38,125 bases of DNA from Ruminococcaceae bacterium UBA1734 (GCA_002315765.1 DCIE01000051.1:1-38125); one strand, 5' to 3'. Positions 8,563 through 18,548 are shown, numbered from the stretch's first letter. Numbers and translations are program-made. The notes: generated from the letters alone by a model not told the origin.

Positions 8563-11500
8563 ATGATTTTAACTTCCATACAGATACAGGGTTTTAAATC
8601 TTTTGCCGATAAGACTGTTCTTAAATTCGGTAAGGGAATTACTGCCGTTGTAGGGCCAAACGGAAGCGGAAAGAGTAATATATCCGATGCGGTTAGATGG
8701 GTGCTGGGAGAGCAGTCGACTAAAAGCCTTCGCGGTCAATCCATGGAAGATGTTATTTTCGGCGGTACTGCCGATAGAAGACCTCATGGATTTTGTGAAG
8801 TAACACTTAATATTGACAACTCGGATAGGTCGTTGAATTTTGATAACGACAGTGTATCCGTAACAAGAAGATACTATCGTTCCCATGAAAGCGAATATCA
8901 AATTAATAATGTTTCGGTAAGACTTAAGGATATAAACGAACTATTTATGGATACAGGTCTCGGCAGAGACGGATATTCTATGATTGGTCAAGGAAAAATT
9001 GACAACATTATCAGTTCTAAATCCGATGAACGCCGTGATATTTTTGAAGAGGCATCGGGAATATCAAAATATAGATACAGAAAGACCGAGGCGGAAAGAA
9101 AACTAACGGCTGCTGAAGATAATTTACTTAGACTTAAAGATATAATGTCAGAGCTTGAAACAAGAGTAGGTCCTCTTGCCGAGCAGTCAAAGAAAGCCGA
9201 AAAATTCTTTAATCTTGCCGAGTCAAAAAAACAACTTGAAATCAGCCTTTGGATGTACACTTTGGAAAATTCCAAGTATGCGCTGAGAGAGCATGAAAGC
9301 AAGATAAATACTGCAAAACTGCACTATAATGAAATTGAAAATGCACTTGCCGATTTTGATAAAGAAAACGAAAGAAATACCGGAGAGTTTTCAAAGCTTA
9401 CCTCACAAATTGAGGAAAAGCGAAGCAATATTTCTTTAGTTAATGAAGAAATCGTCAAGCTTGACAGTTCCATATCTTTGCTAAATAACGATATTTCCCA
9501 TAATAATGAAAATATTGAGAGATTGAAGTCTGAAAGAAATACACTTTTAGAATTTAAAGAAAACGGTATGGGACAAATTACCGCTAAAGAAAATGAGGCT
9601 TTAGATAAAGAAACTGAAATTGAAAAGCTTAATGAAAAGCTTTCGGTTCTTCAAAACGAGCTTTCAAATTTACTTATAAACAGCGAATCAATGTCCCAAA
9701 AAATCGAGGAATTAATTAAAAATCTTAATAGTGTTTCCGACGCTTGTTCGGACAAGCGTGTTTCGGCTGTTTCGGCTGAAACATCACTAAATGAAGTTTA
9801 TTCACGATTTGTAAATATTGATGAAATACTGTCAAACAGTGATAAGGAAAAGCAAAGCCTATTTGAAGAACTTTTAAAAAATAAAGAATATTTAAGCAAA
9901 ATCGAAGAAGACATTTCTTCGGACACCAATGTATTAAGCGGCTATGAAATCCGACTTAATTCAAAAATTGATACAAGAGAAGAACTTAAAAATCAGCTTG
10001 AAAAAACCAAGCTTGATATTGAAGAAAAGAAAAGACGGGCAAATATTTTAACCGAACTTGAAAACAGTATGGAAGGCTTTTCGGGTGCAGTTAAGTATAT
10101 TTTGGGTGAATCCGATAAAGGGATTTTGCGGGGTATTCACGGAACTGTGGCGAAGGTTATTACGGTAAAGAAAGAATATACCGTTGCAATCGAAACCGCA
10201 CTTGGAAATAATATTCAAAATATTATTGTTGACGATGATGCCGTTGCCAAAAGAGCCATAAACCTCTTAAAGGATAACAAAGCAGGCAGAGCAACATTTA
10301 TGCCGATAAATTCCGTTAAAGCCCGTGATTTCAACGAATCGGGATTTGATGATATTTTCGGTTTTGTAGGTATAGCCAGTGAACTTGTAAAAACCGATTC
10401 AAAGTATAATGAAATAATTAAAAATCTACTTGGCGGTACAGCTGTTACCGAAGATATAGACAGCGCCGTAACACTTGCAAAGAAATTCGGATATAGAATA
10501 AAGGTTGTTTCTCTTGACGGACAGGTTATTAATCCGGGTGGTACTTTAACCGGCGGTTCTCATGTTAAACAGGCAGGACTTTTAAGCCGTGGTGTAGATA
10601 TAAAGCGGTATAATGAGCAGGTAGTTGAGTTAAATGAAAAACTGGGAAAAATCACTACTGAATTTAATATTGCTCAAAATGATGTTGCTGTTGTCGAGGC
10701 TGATATTAAAGCAGTAAGAGACGAACTTATCACCTTAAATCAGGACAAGATACGGGTGATTTCCGAAGCCAAACACTTAGAGGAGTCTATTAACAGTATT
10801 GAATTATCAATAAACGGCTTAAAGGCCAAAAAAGAGGACAGCGACCGTAAGATTGCCGAACTGAAAGAAATTATTGATAATTCAAAGGTTGAAATTCAAA
10901 AACTTGAAACCTTAAAAGGTGAAATTCAGCTTGAGATTGACAATATGACCGGTGGCCGTCAGGAAATATTTGATAAGCGAGATGCGCTTAATAACGATAT
11001 TACCGAGGTAAAACTCCAAATAATCAATCTTCAAAACGATAAGGCGAATTTACTGTTGTTAGCCGAGGAATTAAAGAAAAGTTTATCGGATAGCGATAAT
11101 CGTGATGCTCAAATTGAGTCGCAAATTGCCGCCATTATATTTAAAAATGAGCAACTTTCAGGTGAGATTTCAGCAATAAAAGATGAAATTGATAATAAGA
11201 ACTTCGGTATTACCGAGTATAATAAAGAAATTGAAGCATTGCTTTTAAAGCGTAATGAAACCGAAAAAATGGGTGTTCAGCTTCGGGCAAGTGAAAGAGA
11301 AAGAACTCTTGAAAGAGAAAAAATCGGCGGTGAACTTGCAAGACTTAACGAACGAAAAGATATTATGGTCCGTGAGTACGACGATTGTATCAAGCGTCTT
11401 TATGATGAATATCAACTTACCAAAACCGAAGCCGAAGATATTGCAACCGAAATTGAAAAACCTGCCGAAGCCAAAAAGCAATTGGCTGAAATTAAATCTT

Positions 11501-12144
11501 CAATCAGGGCTCTCGGCAATGTAAATGTTTCGGCAATAGAGGAATATAAAGAGGTTAAAGAGAGATACGACTTTATGTCGGAGCAAATTTCCGATGTGGA
11601 AAAGTCAAGAAATGAACTTCATAAGCTTATTAATCAACTGACTGCTCAAATGCAGGAATTGTTTGTTGTCGGATTTGATAAAATCAATCTTAATTTCCAA
11701 AAGACATTCAGGGATTTATTCGGCGGCGGTTCGGCAATGCTTAAGTTAAGCGACCCGGATAATATTTTAGAAAGCGGAATTGATATTGAAGCAAATTTGC
11801 CGGGTAAAAATGTGCCGAGTCTTGACGGTCTTTCGGGTGGAGAAAAGGCACTTGTGGCACTTTCTATTTATTTTTCTATTATGCTTGTAAATCCTCCTCC
11901 GTTTTGCTTCTTGGATGAGGTTGATACTGCTCTTGATGACATTAATGTTGATAGATTTGCCGACTATATGAAGCAACAAAACTTCCAAACCCAGTTTATC
12001 TGCGTAACTCACAGGCGTGGCACTATGGAAGCCGCTGATATGTTATACGGTGTTACAATGCAGGAAAAGGGAGTTACAAAACTTCTTGAACTTAATGTGG
12101 CTGAGCTTGTTAAGAAATTAAAACTCGAAGAAAAAGGTGTATAA
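8563..12144 (+). CDS. smc: chromosome segregation protein SMC
   Basis: At 1193 residues this is a full-length bacterial SMC, the ATPase of the condensin-like complex with ScpA and ScpB. The N-terminal head has Walker A GPNGSGKS (31-38) and the Q-loop region. Two long coiled coils flank a hinge at about 505-665 that contains ALGNNIQNIIVDD and NPGGTLTGGS. The C-terminal head has the signature LSGGEKALVALS (about 1090) and Walker B CFLDEVDTALDD (about 1115), followed by the ICVTHRRGTMEAAD strand. AAAGGA lies 10 bases upstream of ATG. The stop codon abuts the ftsY start codon. Confidence 0.98.
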   Translation: MILTSIQIQGFKSFADKTVLKFGKGITAVVGPNGSGKSNISDAVRWVLGEQSTKSLRGQSMEDVIFGGTADRRPHGFCEVTLNIDNSDRSLNFDNDSVSVTRRYYRSHESEYQINNVSVRLKDINELFMDTGLGRDGYSMIGQGKIDNIISSKSDERRDIFEEASGISKYRYRKTEAERKLTAAEDNLLRLKDIMSELETRVGPLAEQSKKAEKFFNLAESKKQLEISLWMYTLENSKYALREHESKINTAKLHYNEIENALADFDKENERNTGEFSKLTSQIEEKRSNISLVNEEIVKLDSSISLLNNDISHNNENIERLKSERNTLLEFKENGMGQITAKENEALDKETEIEKLNEKLSVLQNELSNLLINSESMSQKIEELIKNLNSVSDACSDKRVSAVSAETSLNEVYSRFVNIDEILSNSDKEKQSLFEELLKNKEYLSKIEEDISSDTNVLSGYEIRLNSKIDTREELKNQLEKTKLDIEEKKRRANILTELENSMEGFSGAVKYILGESDKGILRGIHGTVAKVITVKKEYTVAIETALGNNIQNIIVDDDAVAKRAINLLKDNKAGRATFMPINSVKARDFNESGFDDIFGFVGIASELVKTDSKYNEIIKNLLGGTAVTEDIDSAVTLAKKFGYRIKVVSLDGQVINPGGTLTGGSHVKQAGLLSRGVDIKRYNEQVVELNEKLGKITTEFNIAQNDVAVVEADIKAVRDELITLNQDKIRVISEAKHLEESINSIELSINGLKAKKEDSDRKIAELKEIIDNSKVEIQKLETLKGEIQLEIDNMTGGRQEIFDKRDALNNDITEVKLQIINLQNDKANLLLLAEELKKSLSDSDNRDAQIESQIAAIIFKNEQLSGEISAIKDEIDNKNFGITEYNKEIEALLLKRNETEKMGVQLRASERERTLEREKIGGELARLNERKDIMVREYDDCIKRLYDEYQLTKTEAEDIATEIEKPAEAKKQLAEIKSSIRALGNVNVSAIEEYKEVKERYDFMSEQISDVEKSRNELHKLINQLTAQMQELFVVGFDKINLNFQKTFRDLFGGGSAMLKLSDPDNILESGIDIEANLPGKNVPSLDGLSGGEKALVALSIYFSIMLVNPPPFCFLDEVDTALDDINVDRFADYMKQQNFQTQFICVTHRRGTMEAADMLYGVTMQEKGVTKLLELNVAELVKKLKLEEKGV

Positions 12145-13056
12145 ATGGGATTATTCAGTAAAATTAAGCAAGGACTTACAAAAACAAAAGAAAATCTTAC
12201 TAATTCTATTACCACGGTTATTAACAGTTTTACAAAAATCGATGAGGATTTCTTTGAGGAACTTGAGGAAATACTTGTTATGGCAGATATAGGAATGGAG
12301 ACATCAAACTATATTTGCGAACAGTTAAGAAGTAAAATTAAGCAAACCGGCACAACCGAAACTACCGAAATCAAAAAACTGCTTAATGAGATTATTGTGG
12401 AAATGTTAGGGGACAGCCAAAGACTTAATCTTTCTACTACACCGTCTATGGTGCTTGTTATCGGAGTAAACGGTGTTGGTAAGACCACATCAATCGGTAA
12501 ACTGTCTATGCTTTTAAAATCTCAGGGCAAAAAGGTTGTATTAGGTGCCGCCGATACATTCAGAGCTGCGGCGATTGAACAATTAGGCGAATGGGCAAAT
12601 AGGGCACAGGTCGATATGGTAAAGAGTGTTGACGGAACCGACCCTGCCTCGGTTGTTTTTGATACTATCTCCTCGGCAAAGGCTAAAAAAGCCGATGTTA
12701 TTATTTGTGATACTGCCGGTAGACTTCATAATAAGAAAAACCTTATGGATGAACTTGCTAAAATCAATAGAGTTATAAATAGAGAACTTCCCGATTCGTC
12801 TATGGAAACTTTACTTGTTTTGGATGCTTCAACGGGACAAAATGCCGTTAATCAGGCAAAGGAATTTAATTCGGTTACTGATATAACAGGTATTATTTTG
12901 ACAAAACTTGACGGAACTGCAAAGGGCGGAATAATACTGTCTATACAAAAGCAGTTGGGTATTCCGGTCAAATTCGTTGGTGTCGGCGAGGGGATAGACG
13001 ACCTTATGCCTTTTGACGCTAAGGAATTTGCCGATGGAATTATAGAAGTGGACTGA
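12145..13056 (+). CDS. ftsY: signal recognition particle receptor FtsY
   Basis: This 303-residue SRP GTPase docks ribosome-SRP complexes at the membrane and hands nascent membrane proteins to SecYEG. The helical N domain (about 20-95) is followed by the G domain with G1 GVNGVGKT (107-114), then DTFRAAAIEQL, DTAGRLHNKKNLM, TKLDGTAKGG and the closing GVGEGIDDLMPF. The acidic A domain of the E. coli protein is absent, as in most Gram-positives, leaving a short basic amphipathic N-terminus. The ATG follows the smc stop directly, and AAAGGTG at the smc end serves as ribosome binding site. Confidence 0.98.
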   Translation: MGLFSKIKQGLTKTKENLTNSITTVINSFTKIDEDFFEELEEILVMADIGMETSNYICEQLRSKIKQTGTTETTEIKKLLNEIIVEMLGDSQRLNLSTTPSMVLVIGVNGVGKTTSIGKLSMLLKSQGKKVVLGAADTFRAAAIEQLGEWANRAQVDMVKSVDGTDPASVVFDTISSAKAKKADVIICDTAGRLHNKKNLMDELAKINRVINRELPDSSMETLLVLDASTGQNAVNQAKEFNSVTDITGIILTKLDGTAKGGIILSIQKQLGIPVKFVGVGEGIDDLMPFDAKEFADGIIEVD

Positions 13057-13060
13057 TAGA

Positions 13061-13648
13061 ATGAAGGTATTTATTGCAACAAAAAACGCACATAAGTTGG
13101 TTGAATTTGAGAGAATTTTAAAGCCTTTCGGATTTACCGTTATTTCGGAAAAAGATTTAAAAGATGGTTTCCCCGAAGTTGAGGAAACCGGAACTACATT
13201 TGAAGAAAATGCAGTTTTGAAGGCTAAAAAAGGTCTCGAAATTACTAATCAAATATCTATTGCCGATGATTCCGGACTTTGTGTGGATTATTTAGACGGC
13301 GCTCCGGGAGTATATTCCGCAAGGTATGCCGATGAGCACGGAAATGATGATGCTAATAACAGTAAATTGTTATCCGAGTTAAAGGGTTTACCGAAAGAAA
13401 AGCGCACCGCAAGATATGTTTCGGTTATCGCCTGTGTTTTTCCTGACGGAAAACAATTTACCGTTAGAGGTGAATGTGAAGGCTATATTGATGATAAATT
13501 AAACGGCAATGGCGGATTTGGTTATGACCCGTTGTTTATCAGTGAGATTGGTTGCTTCGGTCTGGTTTCACCCGAACAAAAGGATTCGGTTAGTCATAGA
13601 GGAAAGGCTTTAAGATTATTTAAAGAAGAAATAAAAAAGTATTTGTGA
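13061..13648 (+). CDS. rdgB: XTP/dITP diphosphatase (RdgB/HAM1 family)
   Basis: This 195-residue house-cleaning pyrophosphatase hydrolyses dITP, ITP and XTP to monophosphates, keeping deaminated purines out of nucleic acids. Family motifs are FIATKNAHKLVEF at the N-terminus, IADDSGLCVDYLDGAPGVYSA (with the catalytic acidic pair), GGFGYDPLF and SHRGKAL near the C-terminus. The length is normal. It starts 4 bases after the ftsY stop; the ribosome binding site is weak, so coupling to ftsY is likely. Confidence 0.96.
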   Translation: MKVFIATKNAHKLVEFERILKPFGFTVISEKDLKDGFPEVEETGTTFEENAVLKAKKGLEITNQISIADDSGLCVDYLDGAPGVYSARYADEHGNDDANNSKLLSELKGLPKEKRTARYVSVIACVFPDGKQFTVRGECEGYIDDKLNGNGGFGYDPLFISEIGCFGLVSPEQKDSVSHRGKALRLFKEEIKKYL

Positions 13649-13662
13649 GGAAATATTAATAT

Positions 13663-13953
13663 ATGTTAAACAGTAGACAAAGAGCACAGCTTCGTGGAAT
13701 GGCAAACGGCTATGACACCATATTGCAGGTTGGCAAATCAGGTATCTCAGACCAAACAATTAAGCAGGTCGACGATGCTTTAGAGGCAAGAGAACTCATA
13801 AAATTAAGAAGACTTGAAACTGCTCCCGAAACAACAAGGGAAACGGCTGAGTTTATAGCAGAAAAAGTCGGTGCCGATGTTGTACAGGTAATCGGTTCAA
13901 AGTTTATTTTGTATAGAGAATCAAAGGAAAAAATCATAAAGTTGGTAAAATGA
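13663..13953 (+). CDS. yhbY: YhbY-type CRM-domain RNA-binding protein
   Basis: This 96-residue protein is a single CRM domain, related to E. coli YhbY, which associates with pre-50S ribosomal particles. It starts LNSRQRAQLRGMA and has the GKSGISDQTIKQVDDALEARELIKLR segment, in which the GxxG-like loop is the RNA-binding element, and the closing VVQVIGSKFILYR strand. GTGAGG lies about 12 bases before ATG. The gene sits in the conserved cluster yhbY-nadD-yqeK-rsfS. Confidence 0.94.
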   Translation: MLNSRQRAQLRGMANGYDTILQVGKSGISDQTIKQVDDALEARELIKLRRLETAPETTRETAEFIAEKVGADVVQVIGSKFILYRESKEKIIKLVK

Positions 13954-13954
13954 T

Positions 13955-14536
13955 ATGATTACTGCGCTATTCGGAGGAACATTCAATCCTTTCCATAACG
14001 GCCATAAGGAAATACTGAAAAAGGTATGTGAATTGCCCTTTATTGATAGGGTTTTTGTAATACCCGACTGTATTCCGCCACATAAAGATTGCGACTTTTC
14101 GGTAGAGGATTTTCATAGAGTTAATATGTGTAAAAAGGTTTGTGAGAACTTTGAAAAAGCAAGTGTATTAACCCTTGAAATTGAAAGAAAAGGTAAGAGT
14201 TATTCAATTATTACGGTAAGAGAATTAAAAGAAAAATATCCTAATGATAAGTTTTATTTTGTTTGCGGCGGAGATATGATTGCTTCTCTTGATACTTGGT
14301 ATAAATGGGATGAGCTAATAAAAGAAATTCCTTTCTTGGCATTTAATCGTACCGAAAACAGCGGCTTTTCGGATTCCGTTAAAAGAATGAAAAAGTTAGG
14401 TGCCGATATTACCGTGGTTGATGCCGATATACCGGAAATATCATCCTCGGCTTTCAGAAATAACCATCTTTCAAGTTTACTGCCAACAGAAGTTTATGAA
14501 TATATAAAGGAGAACGGACTTTATAATGCACGGTGA
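13955..14536 (+). CDS. nadD: nicotinate-nucleotide adenylyltransferase
   Basis: This 193-residue enzyme adenylates nicotinate mononucleotide to deamido-NAD. The nucleotidyltransferase motif GGTFNPFHNGH (near residue 6) is intact. VCGGDMIASLDTWYKWDEL matches the family core. The C-terminal ATP-binding motif, usually ISSTxIR, reads ISSSAFRNN here, a conservative variant. The ATG is one base after the yhbY stop, without a clear ribosome binding site, so translational coupling is likely. The 3' end overlaps yqeK by 11 bases. Confidence 0.96.
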   Translation: MITALFGGTFNPFHNGHKEILKKVCELPFIDRVFVIPDCIPPHKDCDFSVEDFHRVNMCKKVCENFEKASVLTLEIERKGKSYSIITVRELKEKYPNDKFYFVCGGDMIASLDTWYKWDELIKEIPFLAFNRTENSGFSDSVKRMKKLGADITVVDADIPEISSSAFRNNHLSSLLPTEVYEYIKENGLYNAR

Positions 14537-15101
14537 ATATAAAGAATATAAGGAAATACTTAAAAATCGTCTTGTGGAAAAAAGATATTATCATTCTTTG
14601 TGTGTTGCCGATGAGGCATACCGTCTTGCAAAGAAATACGGTTGCGACACCGAAAAAGCATATTTGGCAGGACTGTTACACGACATAACAAAGAATGCCT
14701 CCGAAAGGGAACATTTTTCGATATTTAATACCTTTAATGTTAACTTAAGCGAAGTTGAAAAAGGTGCCGAAAAGTTATGGCACGCTATTTCAGGCTCGGT
14801 ATATGTTAAATATGTATTGCAAATTAAAGACGAGGAAATAATAGAAGCGATAAGATATCATACCACTGCAAAACCCAATATATCATTGCTTTCCAAAATA
14901 CTTTATCTTGCTGATTTTACTTCGGCTGACCGAGATTACGATGATGTGGATATTATGCGTGAATATGTGGATATTTCTCTTGATAAGGCATATAAATATT
15001 CACTTTGTTATACCATAAAAGATTTGGCTGAAAAGGGAAAAGCTATTCATATTGACACTTTTAACGCTTATAACGAAACTATGCTAAAGGAGAGTATATA
15101 A
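14526..15101 (+). CDS. yqeK: YqeK-family HD-domain hydrolase
   Basis: This 191-residue metal-dependent phosphohydrolase has the HD-domain residues in YHSLCVADEAYRLA (His23), AGLLHDITKN (His52-Asp53) and a downstream ILYLADF aspartate. YqeK proteins from Firmicutes have been described as symmetrical diadenosine tetraphosphate (Ap4A) hydrolases, so the same activity is likely. AAAGGAG (14506-14512) lies inside nadD upstream of the ATG. The stop TAA shares a base with the rsfS ATG, giving tight coupling. Confidence 0.92.
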   Translation: MHGEYKEYKEILKNRLVEKRYYHSLCVADEAYRLAKKYGCDTEKAYLAGLLHDITKNASEREHFSIFNTFNVNLSEVEKGAEKLWHAISGSVYVKYVLQIKDEEIIEAIRYHTTAKPNISLLSKILYLADFTSADRDYDDVDIMREYVDISLDKAYKYSLCYTIKDLAEKGKAIHIDTFNAYNETMLKESI

Positions 15102-15466
15102 TGGTAAGTGAAAAAATAATTGAAATAACGGCGAATGCACTTAACGACAAAAAAGCCAAGGAACTTAATGTACTTAAGGTTGAGGAATTGACCTCTCTTT
15201 GTGAGTATTTCGTTATTGCAACTGCAACTTCTTCTACTCATGTTCATTCTCTTGCTGATGAGGTAGAGGAAAAAATGAAGGAAGCCGGTGTTACTCCGCA
15301 TCATATAGAGGGTAGAACAACCGGATGGATAGTTATTGATTACGGTAGTGTTATCGTTCATATTTTTACACCTGACAGACGCGAGTTTTATAATCTTGAT
15401 AAAATGTGGAATGATGCAAAATCTATCGACTTAGATAAAATTTTAAAGGAAACACAAGGAGATTGA
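15101..15466 (+). CDS. rsfS: ribosomal silencing factor RsfS
   Basis: This 121-residue protein binds L14 on the free 50S subunit and blocks joining with 30S, slowing translation under starvation. The family hallmarks are the KAKELNVLKVEELTSLCEYF start and the C-terminal EGRTTGWIVIDYG and VIVHIFTPDRREFYNLDKMW segments. AAAGGAG is eight bases upstream of ATG, and the first base overlaps the yqeK stop. Its place just before leuS is common in this phylum. Confidence 0.97.
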   Translation: MVSEKIIEITANALNDKKAKELNVLKVEELTSLCEYFVIATATSSTHVHSLADEVEEKMKEAGVTPHHIEGRTTGWIVIDYGSVIVHIFTPDRREFYNLDKMWNDAKSIDLDKILKETQGD

Positions 15467-15470
15467 GAAA

Positions 15471-17876
15471 ATGAAATATAATTATACCGAAATTGAAAAG
15501 AAATGGCAGAAAATTTGGGATGATAATAAAACCTTTGCCACCAAAGACGACTATACTTTACCTAAATTCTACGGTCTTGTTGAGTTTCCGTATCCGTCAG
15601 GACAGGGACTTCATGTAGGACATCCCCGTTCTTATACTGCACTTGATATTGTTGCAAGAAAGAAAAGACTTCAGGGATATAATGTGCTTTATCCTATGGG
15701 ATTTGATGCCTTTGGACTTCCCACCGAGAACTTCGCAATTAAAAACCATATTCATCCTTCTATTGTTACAAAGGATAATATTGCGAACTTTAAAAAACAA
15801 CTTAAATCATTGGGATTTTCCTTTGATTGGGATAGAGAAATAAATACCACCGACCCGGAGTATTATAAGTGGACACAGTGGATATTCCTTAAATTATTCG
15901 AAAACGGACTTGCTTATAAAAAGAAGATGTCGGTAAACTGGTGTACATCTTGTAAGTGTGTTCTTGCAAACGAAGAAGTTGTAAACGGTGTTTGTGAGAG
16001 ATGCGGCAGCGAGGTTGTTCATAAAGAAAAAAGCCAATGGATGCTTAGAATTACCAAGTATGCCGATAAGCTTCTTGACGGACTCGACAATCTTGATTTT
16101 ATTGACAGAGTTAAAACACAGCAACGAAATTGGATTGGCCGTTCATACGGTACTCAACTTAAGTTTGAAACTACATTAGGTGATAACTTCGAAATCTTCA
16201 CAACCCGTGCGGATACACTTTTCGGAGCTACATATACCGTTATGTCTCCCGAACATCCTTTAATTGATAAATGGGCCGATAAAATCACAAATTATGATGA
16301 GGTTAAAAACTACCGTGACGAGGCCGCTAAAAAATCAGACTTTGAGAGAACCGAAATGGTTAAGGATAAGACCGGTGTAAAAATAGAGGGTGTTATGGCA
16401 ATCAATCCGGTAAACGGAAAGGAAATCCCGATTTTTATTTCGGATTATGTTCTTATTTCTTACGGTACCGGCGCTATTATGGCCGTTCCGGCTCACGATA
16501 CACGAGACTATGAATTTGCGAAGAAATTTGATATTCCTATGGTAGAGGTTGTATCAGGCGGAAATATCGAAGAAGGACCTTTTATTGACTGTAATAGGGG
16601 TACTATGGTTAATTCCGATTTTCTTAACGGCTTAACAGTAGAAGAAGCCAAGAAAAAAATACAAGAATGGATAATCGAAAAGGGAATAGGCGAAAGAAAA
16701 ACAAACTTTAAACTTCGTGATTGGGTATTCTCCCGTCAAAGATATTGGGGAGAGCCTATCCCAATGGTTTATTGTGAAAAATGCGGTTATGTTCCGCTTA
16801 ACGAAAGCGAACTACCTTTAACACTTCCTAATGTAGATTCATACGAACCTACCGATACAGGAGAATCGCCTCTTGCAAAAATAACCGATTGGGTTAATAC
16901 TACTTGTCCTAAGTGCGGAGGACACGCCACAAGAGAAACCGACACTATGCCTCAATGGGCAGGTTCGTCTTGGTATTTCCTTAGATACTGCGACCCTCAC
17001 AACGATAAGGAACTTGCTTCTAAGGAAGCATTGGAGTATTGGTGCCCGGTAGATTGGTATAACGGTGGTATGGAGCATACAACACTTCACCTATTGTATA
17101 GCCGTTTCTGGCATCAATTCCTTTACGACATTGGTGTTGTTCCTAATCCAGAACCTTATTCAAAGCGTACAAGCCACGGAATGATTTTGGGTGAGAACGG
17201 CGAAAAGATGTCAAAATCAAGAGGCAATGTAGTAAATCCCGATGATATTATCCGTGATTACGGTGCTGATACAATGCGTATTTACGAAATGTTTATCGGC
17301 GATTTTGAAAAGGCGGCACCTTGGAGCCAGTCCTCAATCAAGGGAAGCAAACGATTCCTTGAAAAGGTTTGCAACTTGGTCGATGTGCTTGTTGACGGGG
17401 ATAGTTACAGAGAAGAACTTGAAACCGAATTCCATAAGACTATTAAAAAGGTTACCGAGGATATTGAAAACTTAAAGATGAATACCGCTATTGCGGCGCT
17501 AATGTCCTTAATGAATTCGGTAGTCGCAACAGGAAAGATTAATAAGGCTGAATTTAAAACATTCATTATTTTACTTAATCCTTTTGCACCCCACATTACC
17601 GAAGAACTATGGACTTTATGCGGATATGAGGGAATGTTAAACGAGGCAAAATGGCCTGAATTTAACCCCGCAAAATGTGTTGATTCCACAGTTGAAATTG
17701 CCGTTCAGGTAAACGGAAAAATCAGGGCGAGAATTAATGTTGCCGCTGATGTTTCGGCAGAGGATGCTTTGTCCTTGGCAAAGGCACAGGAAACGGTTGC
17801 ACAGGAAATAAACGGCAAAACAATTATTAAGGAATTGTATGTTCCGAAGCGCCTTGTAAATATCGTAGTTAAATAA
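15471..17876 (+). CDS. leuS: leucyl-tRNA synthetase
   Basis: This 801-residue class Ia synthetase charges tRNA-Leu. The HIGH motif is HVGH (48-51) in YPSGQGLHVGHPRSY, and KMSKS is at 579-583 in GEKMSKSRGNVV. Between them lie a Cys-rich ribbon (CTSCKCVLANEE and CERCG), the CP1 editing domain with TLFGATYTVMSPEHPL and GTGAIMAVPAHDTRDYEFA, and a second Cys pair set (CEKCG, CPKCG). The C-terminus ends with the small tRNA-binding domain. AAGGAG precedes the ATG. I see no T-box leader, so expression follows the upstream genes. Confidence 0.98.
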   Translation: MKYNYTEIEKKWQKIWDDNKTFATKDDYTLPKFYGLVEFPYPSGQGLHVGHPRSYTALDIVARKKRLQGYNVLYPMGFDAFGLPTENFAIKNHIHPSIVTKDNIANFKKQLKSLGFSFDWDREINTTDPEYYKWTQWIFLKLFENGLAYKKKMSVNWCTSCKCVLANEEVVNGVCERCGSEVVHKEKSQWMLRITKYADKLLDGLDNLDFIDRVKTQQRNWIGRSYGTQLKFETTLGDNFEIFTTRADTLFGATYTVMSPEHPLIDKWADKITNYDEVKNYRDEAAKKSDFERTEMVKDKTGVKIEGVMAINPVNGKEIPIFISDYVLISYGTGAIMAVPAHDTRDYEFAKKFDIPMVEVVSGGNIEEGPFIDCNRGTMVNSDFLNGLTVEEAKKKIQEWIIEKGIGERKTNFKLRDWVFSRQRYWGEPIPMVYCEKCGYVPLNESELPLTLPNVDSYEPTDTGESPLAKITDWVNTTCPKCGGHATRETDTMPQWAGSSWYFLRYCDPHNDKELASKEALEYWCPVDWYNGGMEHTTLHLLYSRFWHQFLYDIGVVPNPEPYSKRTSHGMILGENGEKMSKSRGNVVNPDDIIRDYGADTMRIYEMFIGDFEKAAPWSQSSIKGSKRFLEKVCNLVDVLVDGDSYREELETEFHKTIKKVTEDIENLKMNTAIAALMSLMNSVVATGKINKAEFKTFIILLNPFAPHITEELWTLCGYEGMLNEAKWPEFNPAKCVDSTVEIAVQVNGKIRARINVAADVSAEDALSLAKAQETVAQEINGKTIIKELYVPKRLVNIVVK

Positions 17877-17878
17877 TT

Positions 17879-18544
17879 ATGATTTATAAGAATACCCTAA
17901 AAGGTGTATTTGTTGATAGACCTAATCGTTTTATTGCCAATGTGAAAATAGGCGGTAAAATTGAGACCGTTCATGTAAAGAATACCGGAAGATGTAAGGA
18001 ATTACTTATTCCGGGTACTACGGTAATACTTGAGGAATTTTGTAATACTAACCGTAAAACAAAGTACGATTTAATTGCGGTCTATAAGGACGGTTTGGGA
18101 CTTGTTAATATGGACAGTCAAGCGCCTAATAAGGTTGTGCTTGAGTGGCTGAAAAGCAATCAGGAAATATTTAAAAATATTACTTATATAAAACCTGAAT
18201 ATTCTTTTGGGAAATCGAGAATTGATTTTTATTTAGAGTATTCAGGTAAAAAGGTGCTTTTAGAAGTAAAGGGTTGTACCCTTGAAATTAACGGAATAGG
18301 TTACTTTCCCGACGCACCTACCGAGAGGGGAATAAAGCATTTAGAAGAATTGTCTAATGCTGTGGAACAGGGCTTTGAATGTTATATATGTTATGTTATT
18401 TCAATGCCTGATGTTGTAACGGTTTTACCCAATGAAACTACACACCCCGAGTATGCAAAGGCTTTTTACAAAGCGGTTAAGAAGGGTGTTAAACCTCTTT
18501 ATTTGCCCTGTGAAGTAACTGAAAATTCCTTAATAATCAAATAG
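17879..18544 (+). CDS. sfsA: SfsA-family nuclease/DNA-binding protein
   Basis: This 221-residue protein belongs to the SfsA family, named for sugar-fermentation stimulation in E. coli and later linked to nuclease activity. The N-terminal OB-like part contains VHVKNTGRCKELLIPG. The nuclease-like core has KPEYSFGKSRIDFYLEY, VLLEVKGCTLE and YFPDAPTERGIKHLEEL; the Asp and the Glu-x-Lys are in the expected places. It starts 2 bases after the leuS stop without a clear ribosome binding site, and is the last gene of the long + strand block. Its physiological role is uncertain. Confidence 0.93.
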   Translation: MIYKNTLKGVFVDRPNRFIANVKIGGKIETVHVKNTGRCKELLIPGTTVILEEFCNTNRKTKYDLIAVYKDGLGLVNMDSQAPNKVVLEWLKSNQEIFKNITYIKPEYSFGKSRIDFYLEYSGKKVLLEVKGCTLEINGIGYFPDAPTERGIKHLEELSNAVEQGFECYICYVISMPDVVTVLPNETTHPEYAKAFYKAVKKGVKPLYLPCEVTENSLIIK

Positions 18545-18548
18545 AAAA

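Noticed and set aside
11245..11524. Open frames opposite and beside the smc coiled coil
   Set aside because: They arise from the repetitive Glu/Lys codons of the coiled coil; low-complexity products without initiation signals.
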